A stretch of 64,000 nucleotides of DNA from contig CM055107.1 of assembly GCA_029204225.1 (NCBI GenBank), positions 50,303,878 through 50,367,877 on the forward strand. The letters are read 5' to 3'. The stretch is from Diphasiastrum complanatum. Its lineage: Eukaryota; Streptophyta; Lycopodiopsida; Lycopodiales; Lycopodiaceae. The position numbers were made by a program, and so were the translations under genes. The notes under the pieces were generated by a model, which did no database searches, was not told the DNA's origin, and saw only the letters and a program-made list of their open reading frames with translations. Below, in pieces: positions 35,936-46,113 of this stretch (position 1 is the first letter of the stretch; each line of letters starts with the position of its first letter).

Positions 35936-36461
35936 AAAAAACAAAAATGGAAATCCGAATTGAAAAAAGTCCAATTTATAGACAAAATGAATTTCAAGTG
36001 GCATGTGGCAGAGCCATAGAAACTTAGGTTGCCATGCGTGGCTCTGCCACGCGAAGTGCAATCATGATTGTGGCCGTGGGACTCCATGTGAAAATGTCAT
36101 TTCTACAATAAAATGTCAACTGTCTTGTCGATTGTCATGTAAAAAAAATGTAGAAATAAAAAACATTTTGAGTGAAATGTCATGCAGTAACAAGGTACAA
36201 ATAATGACAAGATATGTCTTTTGTACACAATTATTTTATCCATTTCTATGTCACCAAAATCAAGAATGTTTTGTGTGAGGTGGCATGAAACAAATTAAGG
36301 GAATAATGAAGTGTAGGTGGATAAAAAATTAAAACATGATATGTGTTTTATAGTTACTTGAATTTTCTAAGCTCGTGATTTTGAAGATTGACGACATGAC
36401 ACTTGCTTGGTTTCCTAAATAGTTAGTTGAAAACAAATTACACTTCTATTTCATAGCTCAC
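35936..36461. other. No gene recognised; flank of the complete Copia
   Basis: An imperfect inverted repeat around GGCTCTGCCACGCG / GTGGCAGAGCC is visible at about 36000-36055. The remainder is AT-rich and ends with the TCAC target sequence of the Copia insertion. Confidence 0.4.
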
Positions 36462-37143
36462 TGTTAAAAATTCACAATTCTAGCTTGACTAGTTTTGGTC
36501 ATATGACTTGTAAATAGTTAGATGGTCATGATGTGGCTTGTCACACGTGCCAAATAGCATAGGATTCCATTCATAAGGATGTTCTCAAGTAGACCTAAGT
36601 GTTAGAACCTTTGGAATGAGTCCAAATTATGCTTAGATACAAGGGAGAAAAAATAGGAGCTATTTTTGGTAATTTTTGCATTGTTGAGGGATCTCCAAGA
36701 TTCCAACCCTAACTTGGCAGGGATGAAAGATCCACCAAAATTAGCATTAGGGATAGGTTTAGGGCTACTCATACCTGCCCAAAACCGTGATGGATCATGT
36801 ATATATAGGTGATGATATCTCACCAAAATCAATCAAGCAATTTCATGTTTTTTCTCTCATAATGGTGCAATTGCTCTCTATGTTCATAATTGTTTGAGTA
36901 CTTGTGATTACTAATGATTATAGGATTGAATGTAGGTCTGGTGTACAGTAATCAGACTGTGGGAGGCCGTACTTTCACACGTGTGAAGCCTTCTTCAAGG
37001 ATTTGGGCCATTTAGTGAGGTTCAAGCATAGATTTTTGATGGATTTTGATGGTTCAACTTGTGCTAATCTTATGAAATCATAATCTATTGTTTCCCTCAT
37101 CATTTCAAGTGTTTTAGGATCCTTATTTGCTGTAATTTTTACA
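36462..37143 (+). repeat. Copia copy 1, 5' LTR
   Basis: It begins TGTTAAAAAT and ends ATTTTTACA, so the ends form a short imperfect inverted repeat. A TATA box (TATATATAGG, 36800-36809) is present, and a CACACGTG motif occurs twice (about 36556 and 36977). Confidence 0.97.
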
Positions 37144-37156
37144 TGGTATCAGAGCC
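37144..37156 (+). promoter_or_regulatory. Primer binding site (tRNA-iMet type)
   Basis: TGGTATCAGAGCC directly follows the LTR end and is complementary to the 3' end of initiator-Met tRNA. Confidence 0.95.
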
Positions 37157-37954
37157 TAAAGGCTGAAATGAGCTAAATCCTTGGTTTTCATTCAATTTGA
37201 TCACAATTTTTGATCTAAATCTTGTGTAGATTGGATCTTAGCATCTAGTATTGATTCTAGAACTCAAAGTGAGTCAAATACATTGGAGATTGGTGTTGTG
37301 TGACTTCATTTGCAGGTGTTTAGGTGTCTAAAACCAGAGGCAAAGTTGAATTCAATTCACATTACCAAGATAGCAAGTTTTGCTTGCTCCAAGCATTGAT
37401 TTCTAAGCGAGTTTTGGAGGTGATTTCATAGAGAAGGCTTTCTAGCATTCAAGGAGAGGGAAGATCAGAGTTTTGGGGACTCTTCAAGGCTGTTCTAAGG
37501 TGTAGTAGGCACCTCCTAAAGTGATTTAGGTTCAGTCCAACCATTGCTTGACTTATGCACCAAATTAGATCAATTTTTCATCAATTTTGATCATTTTTTG
37601 CTTGTGATTGGATAGTAGATTGTGTTGCATCCTCATTAAGTTCCATTTAGATCTTTTACAAGTGATTTTGGAAGTATATTAGGTTGCTGAAATTCACTCT
37701 TGATCAGATCATTTGGAAGCTTTAATGTTCTTTATAGAAAGAGGGGCAATTCTACTAGTATTGTCTACTTCAATCAAGCAAGTGCATTGTTTCTAGTATT
37801 CTATGATTTGATTTTGTTAGAGATCATTCTTAGATCTTTATAGGAAGTCTATTACTGATCTTTTCAGGTCCCTAAGAAGTGGGATAAGGTAGACCTTCAA
37901 TCAAATCAATAGAAGTAACCTTCATTTGTGTCAAGTCCTTGATTAGGAGACTAG

Positions 37955-38449
37955 ATGGCATCTATAAATGCATATCTTTTGGATACTAATGAAAGGCTCA
38001 ACAAAACTAACTATTCCATATGGAAAGTTAGAATGGAATCTATCATGATCATGCAAGATCTGATGGAAATTGTAAATGGTAAGGAGGGTGAACCTATTCA
38101 TCCTCAAGAAAAAGCCAAATACATCAAGAGGTGCAATGTTGCACTACATTGCATAAAAATGAATGTTGCAAATGAACTCTTAAGAGAGGTAGGAGATTGC
38201 ACTTCAGCTCAAGATGCTTGGGAGACTTTGCAAAAGGTCTATGAATCCAAGAACCAAACTAGAATGTTAGCTTTGAAGAATCAAATCTATAGAAGCTATC
38301 AAAAGAAAGGAGAGAGTGCACATACTTTTGTCCTAAGAGTAAAGGAATTGAACAAAGAGCTAGCCTTTATAGGTGACCCTATCAAGGATGAAGAGCTTGT
38401 TCAACTCATATTGAATGGACTAAGCTTTGAATTTGACAATTTGGTTTAG
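37955..38449 (+). CDS. Copia gag (capsid part), ends at an in-frame TAG
   Basis: The 164 residues carry the plant Copia gag pattern: LNKTNYSIWKVRMESIM, then SAQDAWETLQKVYESKN, then SYQKKGESAHTFVLRVKELN. The protein would form the particle shell. The ATG at 37955 is the first in this frame with a gag-like N-terminus (MASINAYLLD). The TAG at 38447-38449 is followed in the same frame by GGATATGCAATT and then the ATG of the nucleocapsid/pol frame. The identical stop is present in copy 2 at 57848-57850. So gag and pol are one frame split by a single amber codon, either an inherited defect or a readthrough signal. Confidence 0.93.
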   Translation: MASINAYLLDTNERLNKTNYSIWKVRMESIMIMQDLMEIVNGKEGEPIHPQEKAKYIKRCNVALHCIKMNVANELLREVGDCTSAQDAWETLQKVYESKNQTRMLALKNQIYRSYQKKGESAHTFVLRVKELNKELAFIGDPIKDEELVQLILNGLSFEFDNLV

Positions 38450-38461
38450 GGATATGCAATT

Positions 38462-40405
38462 ATGGGTAAGCTACCCATACTTGAAGAACTCCAAGGCACG
38501 CTCATGGCCGAGGAATCAAGAAGGAGCCAAATGCAAGAGAGGATGGATAGGCTTTCCATCCAAGGTGGAGATGACCAAGCTCTCTTCACCAAAGGCAAAG
38601 GCAAGTCCAAAGGCAAAGGATCAACATTCAAGAAGTCTACAAAGTTTGAGGATCAAGAAGGACCCCCAAAGGCATCTCCATCAACCACCAAAGTCAAGAA
38701 GGACAAATCAAAGGTGAAGTGCTACTATTGTAGCAAGATGGGGCATTATGCCTCGGAATGCTTCAAGAGGAAGCAAGATCAAAGCCAAGCCAACATGAGC
38801 AAAGAGGAGGAGGAGGAGAGTTCACATGAGGACTCTCTCATGATGTCCATATTTTCTTCAACAAGCTTCAAAGGAGAAGATCCTTGGTGGATTGACTCGG
38901 GTGCTAGTTCACACATGACTAGTAAAAGGGAGTTTTTCTCTTCTCTCTTATCTTATGATGGACCTATAAAGTCTATCTATACAGCAAATGATGAAGCTTG
39001 TAAGATTGAAGGAGTTGGTAGCATTCCCCTTTGCTTAGGATCTTCCAAAAAGATCAACATAGAAGGTGTTTTGTACATTCCTACAATAACAAAGAATCTA
39101 CTAAGTGTTGGCCAAATGGTAGACAATGGTTTCAATGTTGACTTTGCTTCAAATGAATGTTTCATCAAGAAGAAGGGTAAGATAGTGGCTAAGGGCACTA
39201 GACTTGGCAAACTTTATAAGCTGGATGCATTTGTGGATACTAATGTTGTCATGTTGGCCAAGAAGAGCAAGATATCTACCTTTACTTTATGGCACAAAAG
39301 ACTTGGACATGTCAACTCGGGCTCCATGGAGGCTATGATCAAGGAGGAGTATGCTTTAGGCCTACCAAGGTCTATTGGGAAGGAAGACAAGGTTTGTGAA
39401 GCTTGTGCCTTATCCAAGGCACATAAGAAGGTGTTTCCTAACTCCATCACAAAGTCATCTCATCCTCTTGAACTCATACACTCGGATGTGCACATTGCTA
39501 GCACCAAATCTAATGGAGGTTCATCCATGTTTTTAACCTTCATTGATGACTACTCAAGATATTGTTGGGTGTTCTTACTTTCCTTCAAGTCTCAAGTATT
39601 TGATACTTTTGTAAAGTTCAAGTTGTTTGTGGAAAAGCATCATAATCATAGCATCAAGATTCTTAGAAGTGACAATGGTGGAGAATTCATCTCCAATGAG
39701 TTCAAGGCCTTTTGTGAGGAGGAAGGGATCAAGAAAGAGACTTCTTGTCCTTACACTCCTCAACAAAATGGAGTTGCTGAAAGAAGGAATAGAACATTAT
39801 GTGAATGTTCTAAGGCTTTAAGATTAGATGCTTGTTTGCCCAAATCCTTTTGGGGTGAGTCTCTTGTATGTGCAAACTACTTGATGAATAGGGTGTCTTG
39901 CAAAGCAATTGAAGGCAAAACTCCATATGCGATGTTGTATGGAAAGAAACCCAATCTTAATCACTTGAAAGTTTTTGGGTGTATATGTTATGTGCATGTG
40001 CCATTGGAAACAAGAACCAAGGAGGATCCATCTTCCACAAGAGGGATCATGCTTGGATATGCAAGCTCAAGCAAGGGCTACAAAGTCTATCTCCCATCCT
40101 TGAACAAATTTGTTGTTTCAAGGGATGTCATCTTTGATGAACATCATATGCATATGCTTGAAGAAAGCTCAAGTGCTCCAACAATCAAGAAGAAGATGGC
40201 CGAGGAGCAAGATCTTGGTTTTGAGGAGGAGCTCATGGAGGAGCAAGCACCAAACCCACCTATCACACCAAGGAGATCTTCAAGGGCAAAAGTGGAGCAT
40301 CAAGGCTCACATATCAAGGCAAAGGACAACAAGTTGAGGGTATCTCATCCACTTCTTATGCTTTATCTAGTTTTGAAGAACCGTCTAATGTTGAAGATGC
40401 ATTGA
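38462..40405 (+). CDS. Copia nucleocapsid, protease and integrase frame
   Basis: The frame continues from gag after the amber codon and is open for 647 codons. It shows a Lys-rich stretch, a CCHC knuckle (CYYCSKMGHYASEC, about residues 88-101), the protease site WWIDSGASSHMTS (about 142), and the pre-integrase zinc domain (LWHKRLGHVNSG ... CEACALSKAHKK). The integrase core has an intact triad: FLTFIDDYSRYCWVF, ILRSDNGGEFISNEF and YTPQQNGVAERRN. Then come KVFGCICYVHV and a PITPRRSSRAK tail. Compared with copy 2, one base is missing after GTGGAG near 40294, so the last 35 or so residues are out of frame and the RT is disconnected. Confidence 0.95.
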   Translation: MGKLPILEELQGTLMAEESRRSQMQERMDRLSIQGGDDQALFTKGKGKSKGKGSTFKKSTKFEDQEGPPKASPSTTKVKKDKSKVKCYYCSKMGHYASECFKRKQDQSQANMSKEEEEESSHEDSLMMSIFSSTSFKGEDPWWIDSGASSHMTSKREFFSSLLSYDGPIKSIYTANDEACKIEGVGSIPLCLGSSKKINIEGVLYIPTITKNLLSVGQMVDNGFNVDFASNECFIKKKGKIVAKGTRLGKLYKLDAFVDTNVVMLAKKSKISTFTLWHKRLGHVNSGSMEAMIKEEYALGLPRSIGKEDKVCEACALSKAHKKVFPNSITKSSHPLELIHSDVHIASTKSNGGSSMFLTFIDDYSRYCWVFLLSFKSQVFDTFVKFKLFVEKHHNHSIKILRSDNGGEFISNEFKAFCEEEGIKKETSCPYTPQQNGVAERRNRTLCECSKALRLDACLPKSFWGESLVCANYLMNRVSCKAIEGKTPYAMLYGKKPNLNHLKVFGCICYVHVPLETRTKEDPSSTRGIMLGYASSSKGYKVYLPSLNKFVVSRDVIFDEHHMHMLEESSSAPTIKKKMAEEQDLGFEEELMEEQAPNPPITPRRSSRAKVEHQGSHIKAKDNKLRVSHPLLMLYLVLKNRLMLKMH

Positions 40406-41921
40406 ACTCCAAAGAATGGTATAAAGCTATGTTGGATGAGTATGATGCCTTGATTGAGAATGAAACTTGGTTGCTTGTTGAGAGACCTCAAAGGAATGTA
40501 ATAGGATGCAAGTGGGTCTTCAAGCTTAAGTTGAATGCAAATGGGAGTGTTAACAAACATAAAGCAAGATTAGTTGCAAAAGGTTATGCTCAAGAGAGAG
40601 GGATAGACTATGAGGAAACTTTTGCACCCGTGGCCAAGATGGTCACAATAAGACTAATCATTGCACTTGCATCACATTTTGGATGGATTCTTGTCAAATG
40701 GATGTCTCTAATGCTTTCTTGAATGGTTTTTTGGAAGAAGATATCTATATGGAGCAGCCACAAGGGTTCATCAAGCATGGAATGGAGAACAAAGTATGCC
40801 ATCTCCAAGGAAGCATCTATGGCTTGAAGCAAGCCTCGAGATCTTGGAATTCAAGACTACATTGCTATCTTATTTCACTTTCTTTTGTTCAAAGTGAATA
40901 TGATCCCACTCTTTACATTAAGTTTGATGATGTTGGTATTGTACTTTTACTCATTTATGTAGATGACATCATCATTAGTGGAAATAGTGTTGATGGTATT
41001 GAAAAAATCAAGATAGATCTATCCTTAGAGTTCAAGATGGTAGATCTAGGGTGTCTTCACTTCATCTTAGGCATAGAAGTACTTAGAGGGTCTGATTTTA
41101 TCTTTATAAGTCAAGTAAACTATGCTCAAAGTCTTTTGAAGAAGTTTAAGATGGAAGTATGCAAAAGTGTTGACACACCAATGGAGCAAGATGTAAAAGT
41201 GCCAAATGAAGATGATGAAAGATCCTTCATGGACATCACTTTGTTTAGGCAACTTATAGGTTCCTTAATGTGGATCACTATAACTAGACCAGATCTTAGC
41301 TTTAATGTATGTAGGTTGAGCCAATCCATGCAAAAGCCATTGAATATCCATTGGAAAAAGGCTAAGAGGATTCTAAGATACATCTCAGGTACATTGGATT
41401 TTGGGATTCTATATAGAGGAGATGTGATTAACCTTCATGCATTTAATGATTCAAATTTTGCAGGGGACAAGAGGGATAGGAAATCAACAAGTGCCTATTC
41501 AACTTTCATAGTAGAAGGTGTGGTTTCATGGCTTTCAAAAAAGCAAGAAACTATATCTCTATCTTCAACCGAGGCCGAGTACAAAGCTTTGACAACCACT
41601 ACAAAGGAGGTACTTTGGATCAAGAGATTATTGGTGGAACTAAAGATCATGGATTCAGAGGAGGCACCAATCATCTACAATGACAATATATCAGCCCAAC
41701 ACCTTGCATCTAACCCAATCTTCCATGCAAGATCTAAGCACATTGAGATATGCCATCACTTTGTGAGAGAAATGGTGCAAGCCAAGGAGATTGCTTTGGA
41801 GCATGTTCCAAGCAATGAATGTGTAGCTGATATACTTACTAAACCACTTCAAAAGACACCTTTTATGAAGTTCAGATCATCACTTGGAGTGATTAGTAAA
41901 GCAATGATTGAACCAAGCTAG
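40390..41921 (+). pseudogene. Copia reverse transcriptase and RNase H, frameshifted
   Basis: The reverse transcriptase starts in one frame (NSKEWYKAMLDEYDAL, CKWVFKLKLN, HKARLVAKGYAQERG, FAPVAKMVTIR; 40402-40722). One missing base near 40685-40695 moves it to the next (CQMDVSNAFLNGFLEED, SIYGLKQASRSWN, LLLIYVDDIIISGN with an intact YVDD; from 40683). RNase H follows with LHAFNDSNFAGDKRDRKST, TISLSSTEAEYKAL, IIYNDNISAQHLASN and HARSKHIEICHHFVRE, ending in VADILTKPLQKTP and a TAG at 41919-41921. The domains are otherwise well preserved. Both this frameshift and the one near 40294 must be overcome for full-length pol. Confidence 0.95.
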
Positions 41922-41935
41922 ATAGTGAGGAGGAG
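41922..41935 (+). promoter_or_regulatory. Polypurine tract of Copia copy 1
   Basis: A GTGAGGAGGAG purine run ends directly at the 3' LTR start and would prime plus-strand synthesis. Confidence 0.85.
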
Positions 41936-42617
41936 TGTTAAAAATTCACAATTCTAGCTTGACTAGTTTTGGTCATATGACTTGTAAATAGTTAGATGGT
42001 CATGATGTGGCTTGTCACACGTGCCAAATAGCATAGGATTCCATTCATAAGGATGTTCTCAAGTAGACCTAAGTGTTAGAACCTTTGGAATGAGTCCAAA
42101 TTATGCTTAGATACAAGGGAGAAAAAATAGGAGCTATTTTTGGTAATTTTTGCATTGTTGAGGGATCTCCAAGATTCCAACCCTAACTTGGTAGGGATGA
42201 AAGATCCACCAAAATTAGCATTAGGGATAGGTTCAGGGCTACTCATACCTGCCCAAAACCGTGATGGATCATGTATATATAGGTGATGATATCTCACCAA
42301 AATCAATCAAGCAATTTCATGTTTTTTCTCTCATAATGGTGCAATTGCTCTCTATGTTCATAATTGTTTGAGTACTTGTGATTACTAATGATTATAGGAT
42401 TGAATGTAGGTCTGGTGTACAGTACTCAGACTGTGGGAGGCCGTACTTTCACACGTGTGAAGCCTTCTTCAAGGATTTGGGCCATTTAGTGAGGTTCAAG
42501 CATAGATTTTTGATGGATTTTGATGGTTCAACTTGTGCTAATCTTATGAAATCATAATCTATTGTTTCCCTCATCATTTCAAGTGTTTTAGGATCCTTAT
42601 TTGCTGTAATTTTTACA
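41936..42617 (+). repeat. Copia copy 1, 3' LTR
   Basis: This is 682 bp, from TGTTAAAAAT to ATTTTTACA, identical in length to the 5' LTR and nearly identical in sequence (about three differences seen by eye). Confidence 0.97.
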
Positions 42618-42979
42618 TCACTTGCACTTCTTCTTTTCTTCGTGAATTAGACAAGGTCATTTCATTCAAGCAAATTGACATTGTGAGGTATCTGAATGTT
42701 TTAGTGATATTTGTGGATCTTGCTAAATTTGTGTGTACATCAATTTTAGTTGTATATTTTGATATATATATTTTGTCAACATCACATTCGTAAATAAGAT
42801 TTAACATTCTTGTTGAAAAATTAAATTTAATCGTTGATTAGCGAAAATGTCTTTTGATGAGAAAATGCTTTGAAACAAGTATATTTATTCAATGTACAAT
42901 AGATATTATGTACTTAACATTTGAATTTGCAACCATGTGTGTTTAATATTAATTGTTTGTTTTTTTTTCTACGATTGTT

Positions 42980-43640
42980 AAAAAGTTTCATAGTCAAGCT
43001 TCTAGGTGTCATTAGTAGATTGAGCCATTTTTGGCTTTAGAGGTCAATCAGTGAAGTACACTTGTTTTGACATTATTAGGCCAAAAGCACAAGTGGAAAA
43101 CTCAAGCTAAATAGGTTCTTGACAAGTGTCTTTAGTTAGTTTGATGTGTGACAAGTCAAAATTCAAGAGGTCCAATAGATTTAAGAGGTGGAAGTACCAT
43201 TGGTCCAATAGGATTTGAGATAGGCTTAAGAATGGTCCAATAGAATGGAGAGATGGATGCATCAATGGTCCAATAGGATTAGGATGTTGTAAATATTGAG
43301 GTCCAATCATGTTTGAGCATTGTGTTAGCTTAGGGATCTATAGTCTCATTGTACTCCTCACTTTGATCTAATTGATTTTGAGATTGAGTGGATTTTGTGT
43401 GTAATTAATTTTCTAGCTTTCTCTCTCTACCCGAGAGCTCATGATAATTTTATCTCTCTACCCGAGGAGAGCAACTTGTTTTTACTTAGAATAATTTCTT
43501 AACACTTCCCACACGTGTGAGTGAGAGTTGGAAGTGAGTGAACACATAGATTCTATCTATCTCATGACACCTCACATTGATTCTATCCATCCCACATCAC
43601 CTCAAATACCTTGTGTAGAGTATCCTCCTCTTCCTATCTC
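42980..43640 (+). repeat. LTR-like repeat with GGTCCAATAG array, plus-strand copy
   Basis: This is an inverted partner of 53286-54060. Shared are a CATAGTCAAGC block, four to five spaced GGTCCAATAG units (43169-43275), GATCTAATTGATTTTGA, GAGAGCTCATGATA, CTTGTTTTTACTTAGAAT and CCCACACGTGTGAGTGAGAG. No coding capacity is seen. The minus copy ends at a primer site, so this is most likely an LTR, here without internal sequence that I can recognise. The interval 42618-42979 holds no gene. Confidence 0.7.
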
Positions 43641-43686
43641 ATCTAGATCTAATCCATTAAAAGAAAGAACATGACTTGGACGCATT

Positions 43687-44345
43687 TTGACAAGATTTGA
43701 AAATGAACAACCAAATTTACGTATTGTTGACTTATCCAAGAATATTTTAAATTCATTGACTGAGTCTCCCCTTCGTCCCTACCTAGAAGCATTGGTTAAG
43801 CCCTTTGATAGAAAAAAATATTCATGTTGGCTTGATAGAGTACCACTACCATTATGTGGAACATCATTTTCATATGTACATGATCAAGCCTAGTGCACAC
43901 TTTCCTAACATTGGATTGGGTTTATTTTCTTTGACTAGCATTGATGTCCCTTTGAATAGTGTTGTCACATTAATGCCTTATGCATGACCTCAATACAATT
44001 GGGGTGATTGGCATGCTTTGTGTCATCACCAATGGAAAATGCAGGTTTATGGCTTGAATGCAAATACTTGTTCTTTGGAAGAGTGGCGTATGCAAGGAGA
44101 GAATGTTGTGACATCACATCGTATGTACATTGATGGCGTCTAGAAAAACATGGCAATATTGCTGCATATATAAATAGTTCCATTGGTCACCCTTCATTAA
44201 CTAATTGTGATTTTGAGGAACACACCAATGGAAGGGAAGATTACTTTTTTAGGAACTCAAAAGGTACGTAATGGTATGTGTGATAAGGCCCATTAAATGT
44301 AGTGAAGAGCTATTCATCAAATATAGCTTCAATCGTCGCCTTCCT
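43687..44345 (+). pseudogene. SET-domain-like protein remnant
   Basis: Read over three frames, the plus strand gives NIGLGLFSLTSIDVPLNSVV (about 43908-43967), then YNWGDWHALCHHQWKMQVYG, SHRMYIDGV (about 44115-44141), then after a 1-base shift GNIAAYINSSIG, TNCDFEEHTNGRED, and finally IRPIKCSEELFIKYSF. The order, a GxGLF start, an R-Y-x-D-G block, an N-I-x-x-Y-I-N-S block, and an I-x-x-x-E-E-L-F-x-x-Y end, is that of a SET methyltransferase fold. In-frame stops (about 43986 and 44142) and at least two shifts make it non-functional. The upstream frame 43687-43893 (LTESPLRPYLEALVK) may belong to it. No element boundaries are seen. The assignment rests on motif order only. Confidence 0.45.
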
Positions 44346-44542
44346 AGATGTGTACAAAAGGCTTTGAGTCAAACTCAAACATATACCTTGTGAATATCAA
44401 AATACATTTTTTCTATTTAGTGGGAATAAGGTTTTTGTTCAATTGATACATCTAGTACAATTAATGCATGAATCTTACCATATTTGGCATCATGGGAGTA
44501 ACACAACCCAAAATCCTTCATTTTCTAAAGGTACTATAGGAT

Positions 44543-45760
44543 TCACTTCGCAATCTTCCAGTGTATAGGACCTGTGTTCACATTTAATTGGCTCATCCTA
44601 AACACGACATAAGCAATGTCGGGGTGTGCGTGATACATCAACGATCCAATTAGCCTCCTATAAGGCGTGTGTTGCATGGCCTCCTTCTCTTCGTCGGTCT
44701 TCGGACCATCTTTGTCTGTCAGAATCGTTCTTGCAAGCATTGGGGTGTTGTCCCTTTGCAATCTGTACCTGCACTAATGAAGGTATAGCTTTCCTTCATC
44801 ATAGTCATGGTCGATTTACAAGCCTAGGTAGCATCTGGCTTGTCCTAGGTTTGTTATCTCGAAATGTTTTGAGGTGTTGCTCTTCACTTGCGCAATCAGT
44901 TCTTCGCTTTCGCATAGAATCAATGTGTTGTCCACGTAGACAACAATGATTATGATATCCCCATCTATGACCTTTACATATACATTGTAATCGGCCATCA
45001 GTGGTTGAAATCCCAAGGATCGTAGAGCATGATCTTTCTTCTTGTACCACTACCATGTGGATTGCTTCAAACCGTAGATGCTCTTATGCATTTGGCAAGC
45101 GTAGGTGGCAAGTGATGTACAAATGTAACCGAGAGGTTGGTCGATGTAGAATTCTTCGTCTAATTCGCCATGTAAGGGTGTGGTTTTCTCATCCACTATG
45201 TGGATCCTGAGGTCATAAGCGGCTACATATGCAAACAATAAATGTAGGGATGCATGCTTGACTACTGGAGAGAAGGTCTCAGTGTAATCGATACCGTACT
45301 TCTGAGAGAAACCCTCGCTACAAGTTTGGCCTTGATCTAGACACATTTTTGTTCGGTCCATACTTCAATTTGTATACCCATTTGCATTGCATAGTTTTTT
45401 GCTTATCTGGTACTGGTTGCAGCATCCATACCTCATTCTTCTTCATGGATTCGATCTCCTCATTCATGACTTGCACCCATTTGTCCATGTTTGGACTGTC
45501 GATGGCTTCCTCATAGGCTTACAATAAACCGCTGGATCCGCAGAACTCTTTAGATGTTGAAGCCGAGCTACTTGGCACGAATCTGATTAGTGCTCTTCAT
45601 TCTCTTGTTGATCTCCTGGGAGATTCTTCAGGTACTGCAATGTCTTTGTCTTTGTCTCTTCGGCTAGGTGAGGAACCATTGACTTTCCTAAGATTTCGTA
45701 GCTGACAAAATTATCATTGGCCATTGTTCTGATTTCATCAAACTTTGTTGTCCCTTATGT
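44543..45760 (-). pseudogene. Copia reverse transcriptase remnant
   Basis: The minus strand, from 45760 down, reads SPNMDKWVQVMNEEI-like sequence, MQCKWVYKLKYG, then GFSQKYGIDYTETFSPVVKHAS, FYIDQPLGY, HKSIYGLKQS, then ITIVVYVDNTLILCESEEL-like sequence, where the catalytic YVDD is YVDN. It ends with PYRRLIGSLMYHAHPDIAYVV. Several frame changes are present. The domain order is intact but RNase H is missing beyond 44540. A Copia integrase tail on the same strand lies at 46114-46600; the 350 bp between them (45765-46113) hold a repeated AAGTTTAA-rich sequence and no coding, and may be an insertion. Confidence 0.85.
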
Positions 45761-46113
45761 TAGCCCAACATAGGAATTTATTGTGACATGTGTTTTGTAA
45801 GCCCACAAGTAATTCAGATTAGGAAAACCTTACACTTAGACCTTTTACAATTTAAGTTTAATTACTACAAACAATCATTTGTAATGGTTCAACTTAGAAA
45901 GTCTAAGTTTAAGATCTAATTCCTAAGTTCAAGTTAAGTTTAATTCTAAGTTAGTGTAAGTGCACAAGTTAATTAGCTTTAAGTTTGGACTTAGTCCCAT
46001 AAGCATGTTTAAGCTTAGGCCCACCACTCTTCCCATATATGGGAGTGGATTTGGGCCTCCAACATCACTTGTTTCCAAATATGTGTCTATATACATGTAG
46101 CACACTTCAAAAA

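Larger units (their letters stand above)
36462..42617 (+). mobile_element. Complete young Copia retrotransposon (copy 1)
   Basis: The element spans 6156 bp with two 682-bp LTRs, a primer site, a leader of about 800 bp, gag, protease, integrase, reverse transcriptase, RNase H and a purine tract, in the standard Copia order. TCAC occurs immediately outside both ends (36458-36461 and 42618-42621), a 4-bp target duplication; a fifth base does not match. The two LTRs differ at about three positions by eye (near 36719, 36773 and 36962 of the left copy), which implies recent insertion. An in-frame TAG after gag and two 1-bp frameshifts in pol (about 40294 and 40685-40695) mean this copy is probably not autonomous as it stands. 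Two other copies lie at 1-745 and 55863-59932. Confidence 0.97.

Noticed and set aside
35548-36087. 179-codon minus-strand frame rich in Leu, Ser and Phe
   Set aside because: It is produced by the GA-rich tract and runs in a different frame from the conserved MSTFGSGSG start of the CACTA-like remnant.
37144-37156. tRNA gene suggested by TGGTATCAGAG sequences
   Set aside because: These are short primer sites next to LTR ends; no cloverleaf follows at any of the four sites.
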